From: Furcasterigmium furcatum
Taxonomy: Eukaryota; Ascomycota; Sordariomycetes; Glomerellales; Plectosphaerellaceae
Assembly (NCBI GenBank): GCA_001599815.1
Contig: BCIA01000001.1
Coordinates: 5,088,934 to 5,152,933, forward strand
Length of the DNA: 64,000 nt
Direction: 5' to 3'
Part shown: one piece after another, positions 33,932 to 46,117 of the stretch
How the letters are laid out: every line of letters begins with the position of its first letter
Position numbering within the stretch: the stretch's first letter is position 1
Position numbers and translations under genes: made by a program
Notes under the pieces: generated by a model
What the model was told of the DNA's origin: nothing
Seen by the model: the letters and a program-made list of their open reading frames with translations, nothing else
Database searches by the model: none

Positions 33932-36900
33932 TCCGCCAAGCTTTAGGCCCTGATATGAACTTTCCAAGCCGGGCCAACAGGGTCAGCGGGCGGGTGGAGG
34001 AGACAACCCGATAGCGGCAACATGAAAATAAAACCATACGCGCCAATCAGCTCACGAACACGACATGCTCCGCCGGTATGACGCTTTCAGGCTCTGGGTG
34101 AAGGTGAGCTTACCAGCGGCCGAGGATCGAGCGAGTACCGACAGTCCCCAAACTCATCAACTATTTGTAAAGAAAACCAACTTTCACGAAGAGACGAGAG
34201 CGAGGTAGGGGGGAGAGAGAGGAGCATCGGAGTAGGCAGAAACTCCTTATCAGATTGCTTCATCGCAACCAGAGTCGTCGGGCCGGCAAGCTGTGGACAC
34301 GAATCAGGAATTCAATGCTTCGTGGAGGGGCTTCGCCTCCTACCCACTCTCGGACAAGTCCGGATGGATGCGCCGAAGCTATCGTCACCTAGCTCCAAGG
34401 GTTCACTTGCCCCGAAGAGGCTCTAATACGCACCCACCTCAATCGGCTCCGCTCACTGAGAGGCGTCTACCATCTGTCGCTCCCATCTCGGTTTTTCTGG
34501 AAAAATTCTTGAAGGGTCAATGGCATCATCAAGGCCAGGGATTAGCTCCCCCCACCAAGGACCCCCTCGATACCCATCAGATACGTGGACTGGTCTGTGA
34601 GAATGCACCATGATGGGCGCTCATCTCACAGCGCGACATCATGCCGGAGCACAGCAGTTGTTGGCGTTGGGCCAACAGGGCCTTGCACATTGAAGTGAGA
34701 GTGCGCCGATCAATGCGTGATTCGACAAGACGCTTCTCAGGGCCGACATGATGCGAGAAGCCCTTTTGACAATGTTGAGTGGTTTTGATGACCCCAAGGT
34801 GAGACTGGGGAGGGAGTGGGTTGATCCAAAGTATCTCTGGAGCCGGAGTACTTTTCACAAGCTCGGGAGACTGGGGCCAGCCCACCCCGGCCAGTCTCAA
34901 TGATGTTATCGAGCCCCAGAGCCCCAGATCTACCAGGCACGTTGTCTTAGGGACACACCCACCCCGGCAGCCTCGCCAAGTACCTCTTCGCCTAGTTACG
35001 CGCCCTGGCATTCAGGCACCCTGAATCCCTTTTGGCTCAGGTGCAGGCTTGCAGCTTATCTTGCCTGCGAACAAACAGCCACGCAGGGTTCTGGAAGTCC
35101 AGAGGCCAAGTGGACGATCCTCCTTCTGACGGCGTGCCAAGGTCCGTTGCTTGCGGTGAAGTATGTAATCTAACCGCTCGGAAGCAGCAATCGACGACAC
35201 GAGCCTCAGTGAGACGACGATTCGCTGTGGCCAGGCGTCAAGCCGCAGCTTTACCCGGCTCACCGCGTTGCATCACAGATCTCCAGGCCACACCGATGCC
35301 TGCGGCAGACAACATCTGAGGGACCTCGGACCCGCTGGGTTGATTACCGTGGTACAACTCAACTCCACAGATCTGACCACCGATGGTTCGATGCGTTCAT
35401 GCCGGAAGAGGCTGCGCAAGCTACACTGCGAGGACATCATCGGCGAGGCGGGATTCTCATGCCTTGGCCGGCCCACAGGCTCAAGTGAGCACACGGTTTG
35501 TTGAGAGCGCTCCGGCAGGGAATGGGAGTTTCGGCCCCGTTTGCATGATTCGTGTTGTCGAGCCTGTGTGGTGTTCGTCGCTCCAGACTCCGACAGCGCA
35601 GCACAAACCGATGAACGCAGTCCCGTTCAGTCCGGTTGGCCGATCATCCCCTCACTGCCGACGGCTCCAGATTCCCCAGACTTACCCCGAGATCCTGCCA
35701 CTTTGCAGAGGACCATGCTGGGCTCTGCCCATCCTGCCGCTATTCATGGCATGACTCGTGGCTTCACCTCCCGACCGCCGTTGCCGATCCAGATGCCTTG
35801 CTTCTGGCGTGTTCACACCTCCGGATGGAATTATCTAGGGGCCGAGCGTCATGCCTTGGGCCTCCTGAACGCCCTTCAAAGCCGCGCTAACAAGTGTGTC
35901 CTATGCAGAATGACTGCACTAGGTAGGCAGGAGACTGACGGCGTAAGGAGTCGTCATCACACTGAAGGAGCTATTTACACTAAGAGCAACTGGCTCTCGA
36001 TTTGTCGTATTTCCTTCCGCAGGCACGATCGATGACCGGCAGTACTCTTGTGCTCCCGCCGTCGTCGTATCATCAAACCTTCTGCAGTGCGCGTCACTAC
36101 GTATACCCAGGGATAGCCTCTCCAAAGCTCCGAGGACTTGAGACGCAGGGGTACCCCAACTCAACGACCATCAACATGTCACCGCCAACCGGGAGATCTC
36201 TCCGGCTCTATCTTTCCGGAAGCCCGCCTGTCGGCATCCGCAGTGACCGGATAGCGGCAAGGTGCCCTTCACCGGTCCTTTTGGCCTGCGTCTGCGTCGT
36301 CTTATCGGTCCACCACACTCGACGAGCGAGTCCCTGTGCCTGAAGGAGGGTTCCATTGCTGATGCACAACCTGGCGGCGGCAGGCAATGCCAGTCCCCTC
36401 TCGTTTTTGTTTCAGCGATGGAGAGCCACCTCAACAGCACTCCCACCCACCTCGGGTGGTGTGGTGGCCTTGGGGGACAGGAAGCGATGTCACATTGTGG
36501 TGCAGCCCGCTCCCGGCCTGCATGGCCCGCGCCACCGCCCCGGAATGAGGATTGTCGCCGGGGCCATCCAGCAGCAGAGAGCCGGGATGCTCAGCGGACA
36601 ATACGAAGGTTTGGGGAGCACACTTGCTCGAAACTCCCGAATGTGCCGCGCCTTGTGCTTGACTCCTGAGTGGCAGGGATGTGGAGATGCAGGTCTTGCT
36701 TCCCCGGGGTCTCGCTTCTGCAGCCTCTTCTTGATCGGACCCGGCGGAGGAACAACCTCCATGCCCCATCCTTCCGGCGAAGGGTACTAAGGTAGGACAC
36801 GGCAACCCCCGCCAAGCCGGCCTTGTAAGTATGTCCTGCGTATGCGATGTATCTTCGTCAGTCCATCGTGGCCCGCGGAGCTCATGACGCTTGGTATCGC

Positions 36901-37526
36901 AGGCGCCACCAATGCAACGTGGTTGCGGGCGACGGTCTAGGCCCCTGAGCTGCGGCTGTCGATATGGCTCCGCGTAAGCATCTTCTGGGATTCGAGAGGC
37001 TGCAGATGCGAGTCTCAGCAGCAATGTGAGGCGCCACACCGGTCGACGTGCCGACGAAGGTTGATACGGGTGAAGGACCGATAGGTTGGCGGCATCGACG
37101 GCGCTCAGGCTTGGCAAGCCATTTCCAGAGGATCGGGCAGCACTCGATCTGTAGCCAGGGCTATGCTCGCCCCAAGTATTATCTTCTTGGAGCCGGCATT
37201 CGGATGGGTTATCCGTCACCCAGATTTGTCGCATCTCGAGCCGGATGTGGCCGTATCTTCAAGGAGAGCGTGGGATTAGGCCCTGGATCCCGTTGGGCAT
37301 GAAAACTTCGAGGAAACGAAAGATTTCCGCTCTCCCCGGCCACTATGATGACGGAGGCCACCAAGCCGTCGAGGATGAACATGTCGTTCGACTGAACATG
37401 ATATCATAAATTTGACTGCCTAGACGCCGGGATGGCTGCTAAAGTTAAACAGGAAACACTGCGTCGAAAAGGGGATATAGGCTCCTTGTTCCCCGATCTG
37501 GTCTGCGCCGCGACTAATACCCGGTC
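33932..37526. other. gene-poor region
   Basis: About 3.6 kb with no gene I can support. The interval 35390-36000 has several short frames with somewhat protein-like composition (for instance LCPSCRYSWHDSWLHLPTA near 35730) that do not join into a reading frame; this could be a decayed gene or chance. The part next to 37527 holds the 3' end of the following minus-strand gene. Confidence 0.45.
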
Positions 37527-38126
37527 TCATTGCGCAGAATACCTCGGCGGCTCCTTGTCTACGACGTCGACGGCCTTCAAAAAGACCAGCACCTCGTACA
37601 CGGATTTGGCAATCTCAACACCCTTCTTCTTCCACTCGCTCTCACTCCACAGCCCCTGGAGCATGTTGTCGGCGACGACGGTGACGATGAATCGGATATG
37701 GTGGTCCTCGAGGGTCCAGTTGCTCTTATCCGGATGGTAGACAAGGTATTTCGGCTTGCGAGAATTTACGGCATCCCTGGCGGCCTGGGCGGTCTTTTGC
37801 TTGTCCGGCTCGGCGGCGGCGGTGCGGGAACTGCCAGAGGGGACGGTGAGGGGGTAGAGGCCGTCGCGGCGGAACTCGTTCCACGAGCCGCGGACGTAGT
37901 CGCTGGCGAGCCAGCCGTGGAAGGCCGGGGGGTCTTTGAAGGGGAGCAGCTCGAGGATGAGGCGCTCGTGCTGGATAGACAGCTGGCTGCCGCTGGGGTT
38001 GTAAGACATGTTGTGAGGAGAGGCAGGCGACATTGGGGAGTCGATGCGGCGATAGGGGTTGCTGTCCAGGAAGGAGAATGAGGGCGTAGTCGATGTTCTG
38101 GACTTGCGCGGGCACGGGAAGCACAT
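37527..38126 (-). CDS. uncharacterised 199-aa protein
   Basis: Single-exon frame starting MCFPCPRKSRTSTTPSFSF. The N-terminus is basic with two early cysteines, which could be lipidated. After a Ser/Pro-rich stretch comes a globular region: LSIQHERLILELLPFKDPPAFHG and onward, with many aromatic residues (GWLASDYVRGSWNEF), then KYLVYHPDKSNWTLEDHHIRF, a hydrophobic segment (IVTVVADNMLQGLW) and a helical KKKGVEIAKSVYEVLVFLKA. Such an aromatic-rich pattern is far from chance, so I regard it as a real gene. I do not recognise the family. The terminal residues (VDVVDKEPPRYSAQ) close the frame. Start codon by longest frame; a later Met (MSPASPHNMS) is possible. Confidence 0.65.
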   Translation of the reverse strand: MCFPCPRKSRTSTTPSFSFLDSNPYRRIDSPMSPASPHNMSYNPSGSQLSIQHERLILELLPFKDPPAFHGWLASDYVRGSWNEFRRDGLYPLTVPSGSSRTAAAEPDKQKTAQAARDAVNSRKPKYLVYHPDKSNWTLEDHHIRFIVTVVADNMLQGLWSESEWKKKGVEIAKSVYEVLVFLKAVDVVDKEPPRYSAQ

Positions 38127-39305
38127 GTCCCCTGTTGCTGAGAGACTTCTTGGCTTCGTCTCTCTGTGTCTCTTCTCTCTCTTGCTCCCTGGTTCACATC
38201 AACAACCTCCTCAGCTCTGGGGGTCCCCCGTCTCCTTTATCTCCTCTGCCATTTGTGGTCTGACCACCTCCCTCGACAGCCCGTTCTTCGATCCCTCTCG
38301 CAAACTGACGAATGGTGTCCCGTCTCGCGACCTCTTAAAGTGCTGCCTGGCTCTTCCCGCATCTGCTTACGCGGCTGAAGTCGCCGAGGGCATCGAATTC
38401 AGCGGTGGAGCTATCGCCCAACCCCGATACAGAGAGCCCAAACCCAGGTTTAGCCAATACCCCATCACTCTACAAAGGCCGTGGCTTTTTAAACGGGGTT
38501 CTCATCGCTGTAAGAGTCTAAGACATCCGTGGATGACGGCGTGCGGGCTACTAGGCAACGAAATTCCGGGTGCTTCTCGGCCGTCTTGAGCGAGTGCCTA
38601 ATTGGCCAATCCCACCGTCCATCACAAACCATTGACGTCTGCTTCTCTCTCTTGAGAGTGTGCGGAGTGGTCGGGGAATATGTGCAGCTTGTACACCACC
38701 ACGGGACCAGCCAAACCCCGCTCGAGTCCGTCGACGAATGTGTCCGAAGCGTCAATGGGTCGTCCTGTCCTTCCAGATTGTCTGTCGAGAGAATGCAGTG
38801 GGCGTACCGGGATTCGAAGTGTGATCCCATGGTCCCAACACCACTTCTTCGGTTGGCCCGAGCAGTCCAATATCCCAGTGTCGATGGATCTTTCCTCCTG
38901 CGACCACCTGTCACCTACCTGGAGGTACCTAGAGGAAGCAGTAAATGCAATGCAAAGAGAGGAAGGCACAACGGGCCACCCGGTGCTGAGTAACAGACGT
39001 CACACCTGTGGCGTGGGATGGCCCGGATTGGCTCCCTTGACGCTGGGGCGGTCGTTCCTCCCCGTTGGAGCCGGGTGATAGTGTAGCAAAAACGCTGGAT
39101 CGTGGATTAGGTTCCGCTCGAGCTTATTCTCAGCGTGACCTCCTCCTCATGCTCCCGTCGTCCATGACCGCTTCCACTCTCCTGCCGTCACCAGACCTCC
39201 AGCTTCGCCGGCCGAGCCGCCATAAAGACCAACCTGAACGCTCGTTTGTAGGTGAGGTGGAAGCAAGCTTCATCACCCTCGACTTACATCCCACCCGCAT
39301 CCACA
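38127..39305. other. intergenic, divergent promoter region
   Basis: About 1.2 kb between the minus-strand unknown gene and the plus-strand GH15 gene. No coding feature supported. Expected to hold both promoters; a CT-rich stretch lies at 38150-38200, close to the start of the minus-strand gene. Confidence 0.5.
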
Positions 39306-41862
39306 ATGGGCACTCAATGCCAGACGAGACACGCCCAGGGCGGCCCCAACCAGGCCGACTACCTGCCCATTGAGGACTATGGAATGATCGGAAACATGCA
39401 CACTTGTGCCCTTGTCGGCATGAATGGCTCCGTTGACTTCATGTGCTGGTCAGATGCATGTCCCTCACTTACACGACGAAGCTGACCATTTTAGGCCTGA
39501 CTTTGACTCGCCTTCGGTCTTCTGCCGCCTCCTCGACAGGAACAAGGGCGGGTTCTTCAGCATATGCCCTCCCTCTACCATCTTCTGCACCACCAAGTGA
39601 GTACATCCTTTTAATGGATGAGCAGATGGCATCGGTCAATCCCGAACAGGAATCCTAACAAACCAAGACAACAGTACATGCCCTCGTCCAACATCCTTCA
39701 GACACGTTATATCCACGACCAAGGTGTCATTGATGTTGTCGATTTCTTCCCTAGGCCCAAGACCGCCACTGTCCTGGCCAAGGGAAACAGACAGGGTTCC
39801 TACCGTGAGACATACAAGATTCAGGAGGAGCTCAAGAAATGGCTCGTTCGTCGAGTCGAGTGCATCCGTGGCACGCTCGAGCTGGGTAAGTTGCCTTGTC
39901 CAATCTCATCTCAGGTGCTGAATCTCACTGTCGGTCAGACGTCGAAATCTTCCCTGCGTTTGGCTACGCCCAGGAACCGCACACAACGACATTGCTGCAA
40001 AGTACTCACACCCCAGAGAGCAAGAGCAAGACGGCCACCTTCCACAGTGCCACCACCAAGCTCCAGCTTGATGTCACCGTCGACCGAAGTGTCGTTGAGG
40101 ACAATACGGCCCCGGACATCACCTTCCGCAAGGAGCAGCGTGACGGCATGATGGGTGAGGGAATCGTGGCACACCTCAAAGTATACGAAGGCCAGGCCAT
40201 CTCTTTCGTTCTTCGCAACGATATCGATAACCATGTCACGGAAAATATCACAACCGAAGTGCTCGACAGCCAGCAGCACGACACCCAGTCCTACTGGTAT
40301 CACTGGATTACCAGGAGCAAGTACAAGGGCCGCTGGCGCGAGGTCGTCCAGCGCAGCCTCATGCTGCTCAAGATGATGACCTACGAGCCAACGGGTGCCA
40401 TCATTGCGGCGCCGACCTTTTCGGTCCCGGAGGACATAGGCGGCGTGAGGCAAGTGAACCCCCCCCCTCGGTGACCCAAGTTCGCATAAAATGACCTCTG
40501 GAGAGCATCTGAATGAACTGACCATCTGCCACAGAAACTGGGACTACCGTTACTCCTGGGTCAGAGACTCAAGCTTCACCATCTACATTCTCCTCCGCAT
40601 GGGCTACAAGGAGGAGGCCGACGCCTACATGGACTTCATCTCGGAGCGTTTTGTCAAGTCGCGCAACCCCGACGGTTCTCTGCCAATCATGTTCACTATC
40701 AGGGGCGATACTGATATCCCAGAACGTGAGCTCCTTCATCTCGAGGGATACAGAGGGAGCAGGCCTGTGCGCGTTGGCAACGGAGCTGCAACTCACCATC
40801 AGTTTGATATCTACGGCGAACTCATGGATGGTATCTATCTGTACAACAAGTACGGAAAGCCAATTAGTTGGGACCAGTGGTGTTCTGTAAGGGAGATGCT
40901 TGGTATGTTCATGGCCCTACTTGTCTTCTCTCCTCGAAACTGACACCTCTCAGACTTCGTCTTGACCCTTGTGGACGGTAAGTGACGAGCCTCAAATCGT
41001 CTAAAAGACGTCACTAACACTTTCAGAACCCGACATGTCTATCTGGGAGGTTCGCAACAACAAGCAGAATTTTGTCTACTCCAAGATCATGCTCTGGGTT
41101 GCGTTTGACCGCGGTATTCGTCTCGCCGAGAAGCGAAACTTGCCTTGCCCGAACCGGCCCAAGTGGCTTGCAGCGAGAGACCATCTCATGGAAGAGGTCA
41201 TGGAAAAAGGTTTGTCGCAGGCAGCTCTGCCCCGGCCGTCTCGTCAGTTGTCTTGCTGACTGCTGGTGCCAGGCTACAACAAAGAGATGAAGTGCTTCGT
41301 TCAGAGCTACGAGAACAACACTATGCTCGACTCGTCCATCTTGATTGCGCCTCTCGTCTTTTTCATTTCCCCCAACGACCCACGCTTCTTGAATACCATG
41401 GACCGCATTCTCTTACCGCCAGAGAAAGGTGGTCTCACCAGCGCTGGGCTCGTGTATCGTTACGACACAAACCTCTCGGAAGATGGTAAGTAACCCTCCA
41501 AGTTGTCCCTTTCCTGAACCCAAGCGACCACATCGCGAGGGCCGGTGGGTACACTTTCTAACATTTCCTCGGACCCAGGCGTTGGAGGGGGTGAGGGTGC
41601 CTTCAGCATGTGCACCTTCTGGCTCGTCGAAGCCATGACCCGCGCCTGCATCTACGAGCCACGCTATCGTGTCCGCGCCGTCAACGTTTTCGAGAACGCC
41701 CTGTCCTTTGCGAACCACCTGCACATGTTTTCCGAGGAGATTGCGGCATCGGGGGAGCAGCTCGGCAACACACCCCAGGCTTTCAGCCACCTGGCACTCA
41801 TCAGCGCCGCGTTCAACCTCGACCGGGCGACGAGGGGGCAGGACCATCTGGCGGCTGAGTAG
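39306..41862 (+). CDS. GH15 glycosidase, trehalase/glucoamylase-like
   Basis: Glycoside hydrolase family 15 with an N-terminal trehalase-type domain, expected to cleave an alpha-glucoside (trehalose or maltooligosaccharide). It has no signal peptide, so it is probably intracellular. Nine exons inferred: 39306-39448, 39495-39596, 39668-39885, 39939-40449, 40535-40902, 40954-40977, 41027-41209, 41273-41485 and 41579-41862 (681 aa). Motifs: YLPIEDYGMIGNMHTCALVG with WPDFDSPSVF (N-terminal domain), then GGVRNWDYRYSWVRDSSF (about residue 325), IWEVRNN (likely acid Glu about 463) and GGGEGAFSMCTFWLVEAM (likely base Glu about 593). Intron 4 appears to be GC-AG (donor GCAAGT at 40450), needed to give GGVRNWDYR. 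Exon 6 is only 24 nt. The gene converges with the TAF3-like gene. Confidence 0.9.
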
Positions 41863-42274
41863 ACCGCCAAAGATGCGGTTCCTAAGTTTCATTCTACGGA
41901 CGAGGGAGTGGTATGCGTAGTGGTAATTCTTTTGTTGATTCCATAGCCTTTTTGTTCGAGATAAGTTCAAGTGCCGAGGGTAGTAAAAGTATGACCATTG
42001 TCTCTGCAGCCAGTTCCCATGATAGCTGTTTGCCCGTCCCAGCCAGCTTTTAACGGGTCATCCTGCCCAAAAAAACCTGAACCTGATGTTGACGTGTCCT
42101 TCGTCATGGCCCCAACGCCGCCGCTATGCAGTAATAGTCAAGGTGGTCCTCCTCCCGAGGATATCATTTCGTCTTGCGTCCCCTGCCTCCCTTCTTTCCC
42201 CTGGCCCTCCCGCGTCCCCGGCCGCGGGCGCCGCCCCTCTGCGGGTGCGACGGCTGGGATGTGGGCGTGTCCAT
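41863..42274. other. intergenic between convergent genes
   Basis: About 410 nt that should hold both 3' UTRs. No other feature seen. Confidence 0.5.
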
Positions 42275-43220
42275 CTAAGACAGCTCCATGCTATCCCTGT
42301 CGTCGCCGAGACGGTCGCCGACGGAGCTGAGTCCGGACGAGGGCGGGCGGGAGTCGCCGGGGTTCGGTGTGGGAGACTGTGCGCGGGACTGGGGGCCCGG
42401 GCCAAGCAGGGACCGGGACCACTCGCTGACGGAGGCGAGGTCGCCGCCCTCGACGGAGACGTCGGCAGGGATGTCCGTGCCTTTGCCGAGGATCGTGCCG
42501 TGGAACTTTGATTCCTCGGCGGATTTGGAGTGTTTGGACATGAGAGCTGCGGGAGCGTCAGCAGGGGGTGTATCGCCAGAGGGAGGGAGGGAGGGATGCC
42601 AGGTACTCACCGTGCAGGTAGTCGGCCGACACGACCTCGCCCTCGTTGATGGTTGATCCGGCGGGGACGACGCCGTCCCCGAAGCCGGCGACGACCATGT
42701 CCCTGATCGCGCGGCACTTAGCCCCCGCGAACCAGGCGGCGAATTCGTCGACGCCGCGGGTGTCGTCGTCCGGGTGGCGGCGGGACGGGGCGTGGGCGGC
42801 TGCATCGTCGCCGTTCGCCGCGCCTTCTGCCGCTGTGCCGTTCTGCTGCTGCTGCTGCGCCGGCGCGGTGGTCTGGCCGTGCGGATCGTCGGGCTCGATG
42901 AAGCGCTCGACGATGCCAAGGGCGCCGACCTCCTCAAGGGCTAGGCGCACGTCGACGATGCTGATGGGGGGGATGGCGGGGCCGTCGTCGCCGGGGTCGC
43001 CCTCGTCGGGGTCTGCGAGGTCGTCGGGGGACTTGCCCTCGTTGTGGTTGTCTATCGCGTGGAGGGCCGTGGCGCGGCAGAGGGCATAGAGGTAGCGCGC
43101 CGCCAGGTCAGTGTATGCGTCGAGGGTCGTGGGACGGGTGGCATGGTATCCTGTCGCGCGTAGTGTTTGGAGGACGCAGGGCCGCAGGAGGGCGTGGTAG
43201 AGTGTCGGAGTGGGCGTCAT
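42275..43220 (-). CDS. histone-fold protein, TAF3/bromodomain-associated type
   Basis: Inferred exons are complement of 42611-43220 and 42275-42546 (293 aa) with a 64-nt intron (GTGAGT...CGCAG). The N-terminus MTPTPTLYHALLRPCVLQTL, then TTLDAYTDLAARYLYALCRA and ISIVDVRLALEEVGAL, make the three helices of the BTP (bromodomain-associated) histone fold found in TAF3/TAF8 of TFIID and Spt7 of SAGA; here it is split by an acidic loop (DLADPDEGDPGDDGP). The rest has a polyglutamine run (five Gln), an Asp/Ala-rich stretch, and a Ser/Pro-rich tail. No PHD finger or bromodomain is present, which fits a short fungal TAF3-like protein. The start is the ATG directly before the first helix; the frame is open for 142 more codons upstream but those look non-coding. 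Confidence 0.78.
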
Positions 43221-43833
43221 GGTGTGTTTTATTCTTGTGGGAGAGATATTGTCCGGCAGCCTAGATAAAAATGTCTCGGATAAGGTTGCGACGCAGGTAA
43301 AAGCGAGCGAGGTCGTGAGGTGGCTCTGGTGGAAAACGCTGCCTGGAAGAGGAAGTGGTGGGCGAGGCAAGGAGGAAGGATCCTGCGTTTGGCTCCCGTT
43401 CGTGTCCGTCACCGCAAGCTTTGGAAAGAGTTTCGACAGGCGGGCATCGCTGCGGCTGCGTTTTGCCTGGCTGTAGATTGTGGCGGGCCCCACGTGTTGC
43501 CCTCTTGCTGGAGTTATCGCAGAGTTGAAGGCGTACGTAGGTAGATCAATGCTGGGGAAGCTTTCGAGTTGAAGTTGGGGGAGCTTCCAATTCAGCGAAA
43601 AGCCAGGGCCCACCAAAAGTGAAGAAGGAAGCTCGGACCCCGCCATCGATAGCGCACTTTGGGCCCTGTAATCGGTACGTAGGTACCTAGGTATTCAGGA
43701 TGTCCTCCACACATCGGGCTTGCATGCATCCCGTGGCAGGGCGAGGTTAAGGTAGGTACGTAGTGGTATTCCAAATCTCAGCACCGTTGCTATAATACTC
43801 CTAGAAGCCCCGGAATGTATCTGATGTTTACAA
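43221..43833. other. intergenic
   Basis: About 610 nt between the start of the TAF3-like gene and the 3' end of the peptidase, both minus strand. It contains a copy of the palindromic motif GTAGGTACCTAGGTATTC at about 43679-43696 and a partial copy near 43750. Confidence 0.55.
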
Positions 43834-46117
43834 TCACTTCTTCCTACTGGCCAGTTGTGAGTCTTCAACCCCCGAGTATTTGTTGATCCATCCGATGACT
43901 TCATTGTGCCATACAAGGGAGTTTTCCGGCTTGAGCACCCACTAGAGCGACAGACAGTTAGCCAGAAAAAGCATGAAAAGGCGGGGAGGAGAGCACTCAC
44001 GTGGTTTTCGTCGGGGAACATCAGGAAGCGACTGGGCACGCCTCGGGCTTGCAGCACGTTGAACATGGCCAGCCCCTCGGATATTGGCAGACGGTAGTCC
44101 AGCTCGTTGTGGATGACGAGTTGAGGCGTCGCCCAGTTATTCAGCCGGGTGGCAGGATCCCACTTCTCGTACACCTCCCGCTTCTCCCAGAGGGGGCCGC
44201 CAAAGTCATGCAGTGGGAAGAACAGCTCCTCCGTTGACCACTGGTTGAGCGTCGAGAAGACGCCATCATGGCACACAAGAGCCTTGAACTTCCTTCCCAG
44301 GTCGTTGCCTTGGATCCAGTTGATCATGTACCCACCGTAAGACGCGCCCAGCGCAACGGCCCTGTCCGTGTCGATGTACGGGATCTCCTTCTCGATGTGC
44401 TCGAAGCACTTGACCAGGTCAACGTATGGCCGGCCGCCCCATTCCTCCTTGATATCGTCGGTATGCTTCTGGCCGTAGCCGGTGCTTCCGACGGGGTTCG
44501 GCATCACAGCCACGTAACCCTGCTCGGCGAAGATGGCAGGGTTCCATCTGGTGCTCCAATTGTCGTTCCACGCACCTTGCGGGCCGCCGTGAATCAAGAA
44601 CGCCAGCGGGTACTTCTTGGACTCGTCAAAACCAGACGGTTTCATCACCAGGGCATGAACATCATAGCCTTCCACGCCCTTGAACCAGAAGTCGCTGCAC
44701 TGAGACTCGGACAGGCCAAACGTCTTGCCGTTCTTGGAGCTCGACGAGATGACATCTGAGCTTTTGGAGGCAGGGTCGACCAGGGAGAAGACCGAGTTCT
44801 CCACCTGCGAGTTTGAGCTGACGAGAAGCTTGCCTCGGCTGTTTCCGAGCAGTTTCGCTTCGATAACGGCGCCTTTCTGAGTGATTGCGTCAGGCGGGGC
44901 AACGGCCTCGTGGGGGGATGAGGGTATCTTCCAGAGCAGCACCTTGCCGTGCTTCTCCGCCGCCACATAGAGCTCCTTGTCGTCCTGGCCCCATATGATC
45001 CAGTCGGGCCGGGCATCCCAGCCACCAATACCGTCCTGCGTCACGTAGAACTCCTGCACGCTGGCAAGATCTGTGACATCGGGAATGAGCATGAGACGCG
45101 GCTTGTCTGACTCGTACTGGATGTTCTTCATCCGCGTGAACGCAATCTTCTTGCCGTCACTGGAGAAAACGGGGGACGCGGAGTAGCCCTTGATGTTGCC
45201 AGTCTTGACAATCTGCGGAACGGGTGGCTTCTCCTCCGTGAAGGACTTGAGAGGGATGTAGTAGAGATCGGTCTTGGTGTACACGGCAGGGGACACTTCA
45301 GGGTCCCTGGAGACGAAGGCAATGCCCGTCTGACTGACGTCAAAGTCGCCCGCCCCGCCGAACGGAGGGACAGGGCAGTAGAGCTGCGTGTTGTCGAGAG
45401 CGTTGACGAGGCCAGGTTCCTGGAGCTCCCAGGAGCCACCTTTCTTTTTGAGCAGGCCGTACCAAATGGAGTTTTTATTCTCGCCCTCCCAGGAATCCCA
45501 GTGACGCACAAACAAGCTGGAATATGCCTTGCCGGTGGACAGAGGCTTCTGATCGGTGCTTGGATGGTACATGGCCCCGGAAGGGGTGGTGAGGGCGGAG
45601 CAGACGATGGCAACGGAATCGTCCTGAAGGGTCTTCGTCTTGAGGTTCGACAGGCTGCCGTCGAAGCTACGGATTTCGCGGACGCTGGACTGGGTCAGTA
45701 TGCATTTCTCTGAGCGGCATGCCCGTGCAACAAGAGCAGGAGGGGGCATACGCAGAAGGAGAGGCCGCATTGCCAAACATAAGGCTGGTGGAGCCCTGGT
45801 CGCCGCTCTTGAAGAAGATGAAGTCCTTGTTGCCGATCCATGTCGGCTCACTGTACGAGTTGTCCTCGTAGAGGAGATCGGTACGGCCAGAGTGGATGTC
45901 CAGGACTCTGATCTGGACGGACTTCGTGTGCGTGGCGAAGGAATACGTGGATACCTTGAGGGCTGTGAGAAACTTCTTCCTGGTATCTGAGACTCGACCA
46001 GGTGCTACTCACTGTGTATAATGCCTTGTCCCCGGCCGGATTGGGCACGGCGGCAGACCTGCGAGGCGCCGCCAGCAGGATCTCCGGGGTGAACTTTGAT
46101 GCCCGGACGGTCATCAT
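43834..46117 (-). CDS. S9 serine peptidase, dipeptidyl peptidase 5-like
   Basis: Prolyl-oligopeptidase-family enzyme that removes dipeptides from peptide N-termini. Exons inferred: complement of 46013-46117, 45752-45954, 44001-45684 and 43834-43941 (699 aa). The N-terminus MMTVRASKFTPEILLAAPRR has no signal peptide, unlike the secreted DppV, so an intracellular form is likely. The middle is a beta-propeller (repeated SPVFSSDGKKIAFTR-type blades). The alpha/beta-hydrolase domain shows the oxyanion motif LIHGGPQGAWNDNWSTRW, nucleophile GASYGGYM, acidic residue in HNELDYRLP and the catalytic His in FPDENHW, the last split between exons 3 and 4. The splice to the final exon is therefore essential; reading through intron 3 loses the C-terminus. 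Two adjacent ATGs (46117 and 46114) are equally possible. Confidence 0.88.

Noticed and set aside
36431..37234. 267-codon minus-strand frame
   Set aside because: Composition and lack of any conserved segment suggest chance; not enough to call a gene.
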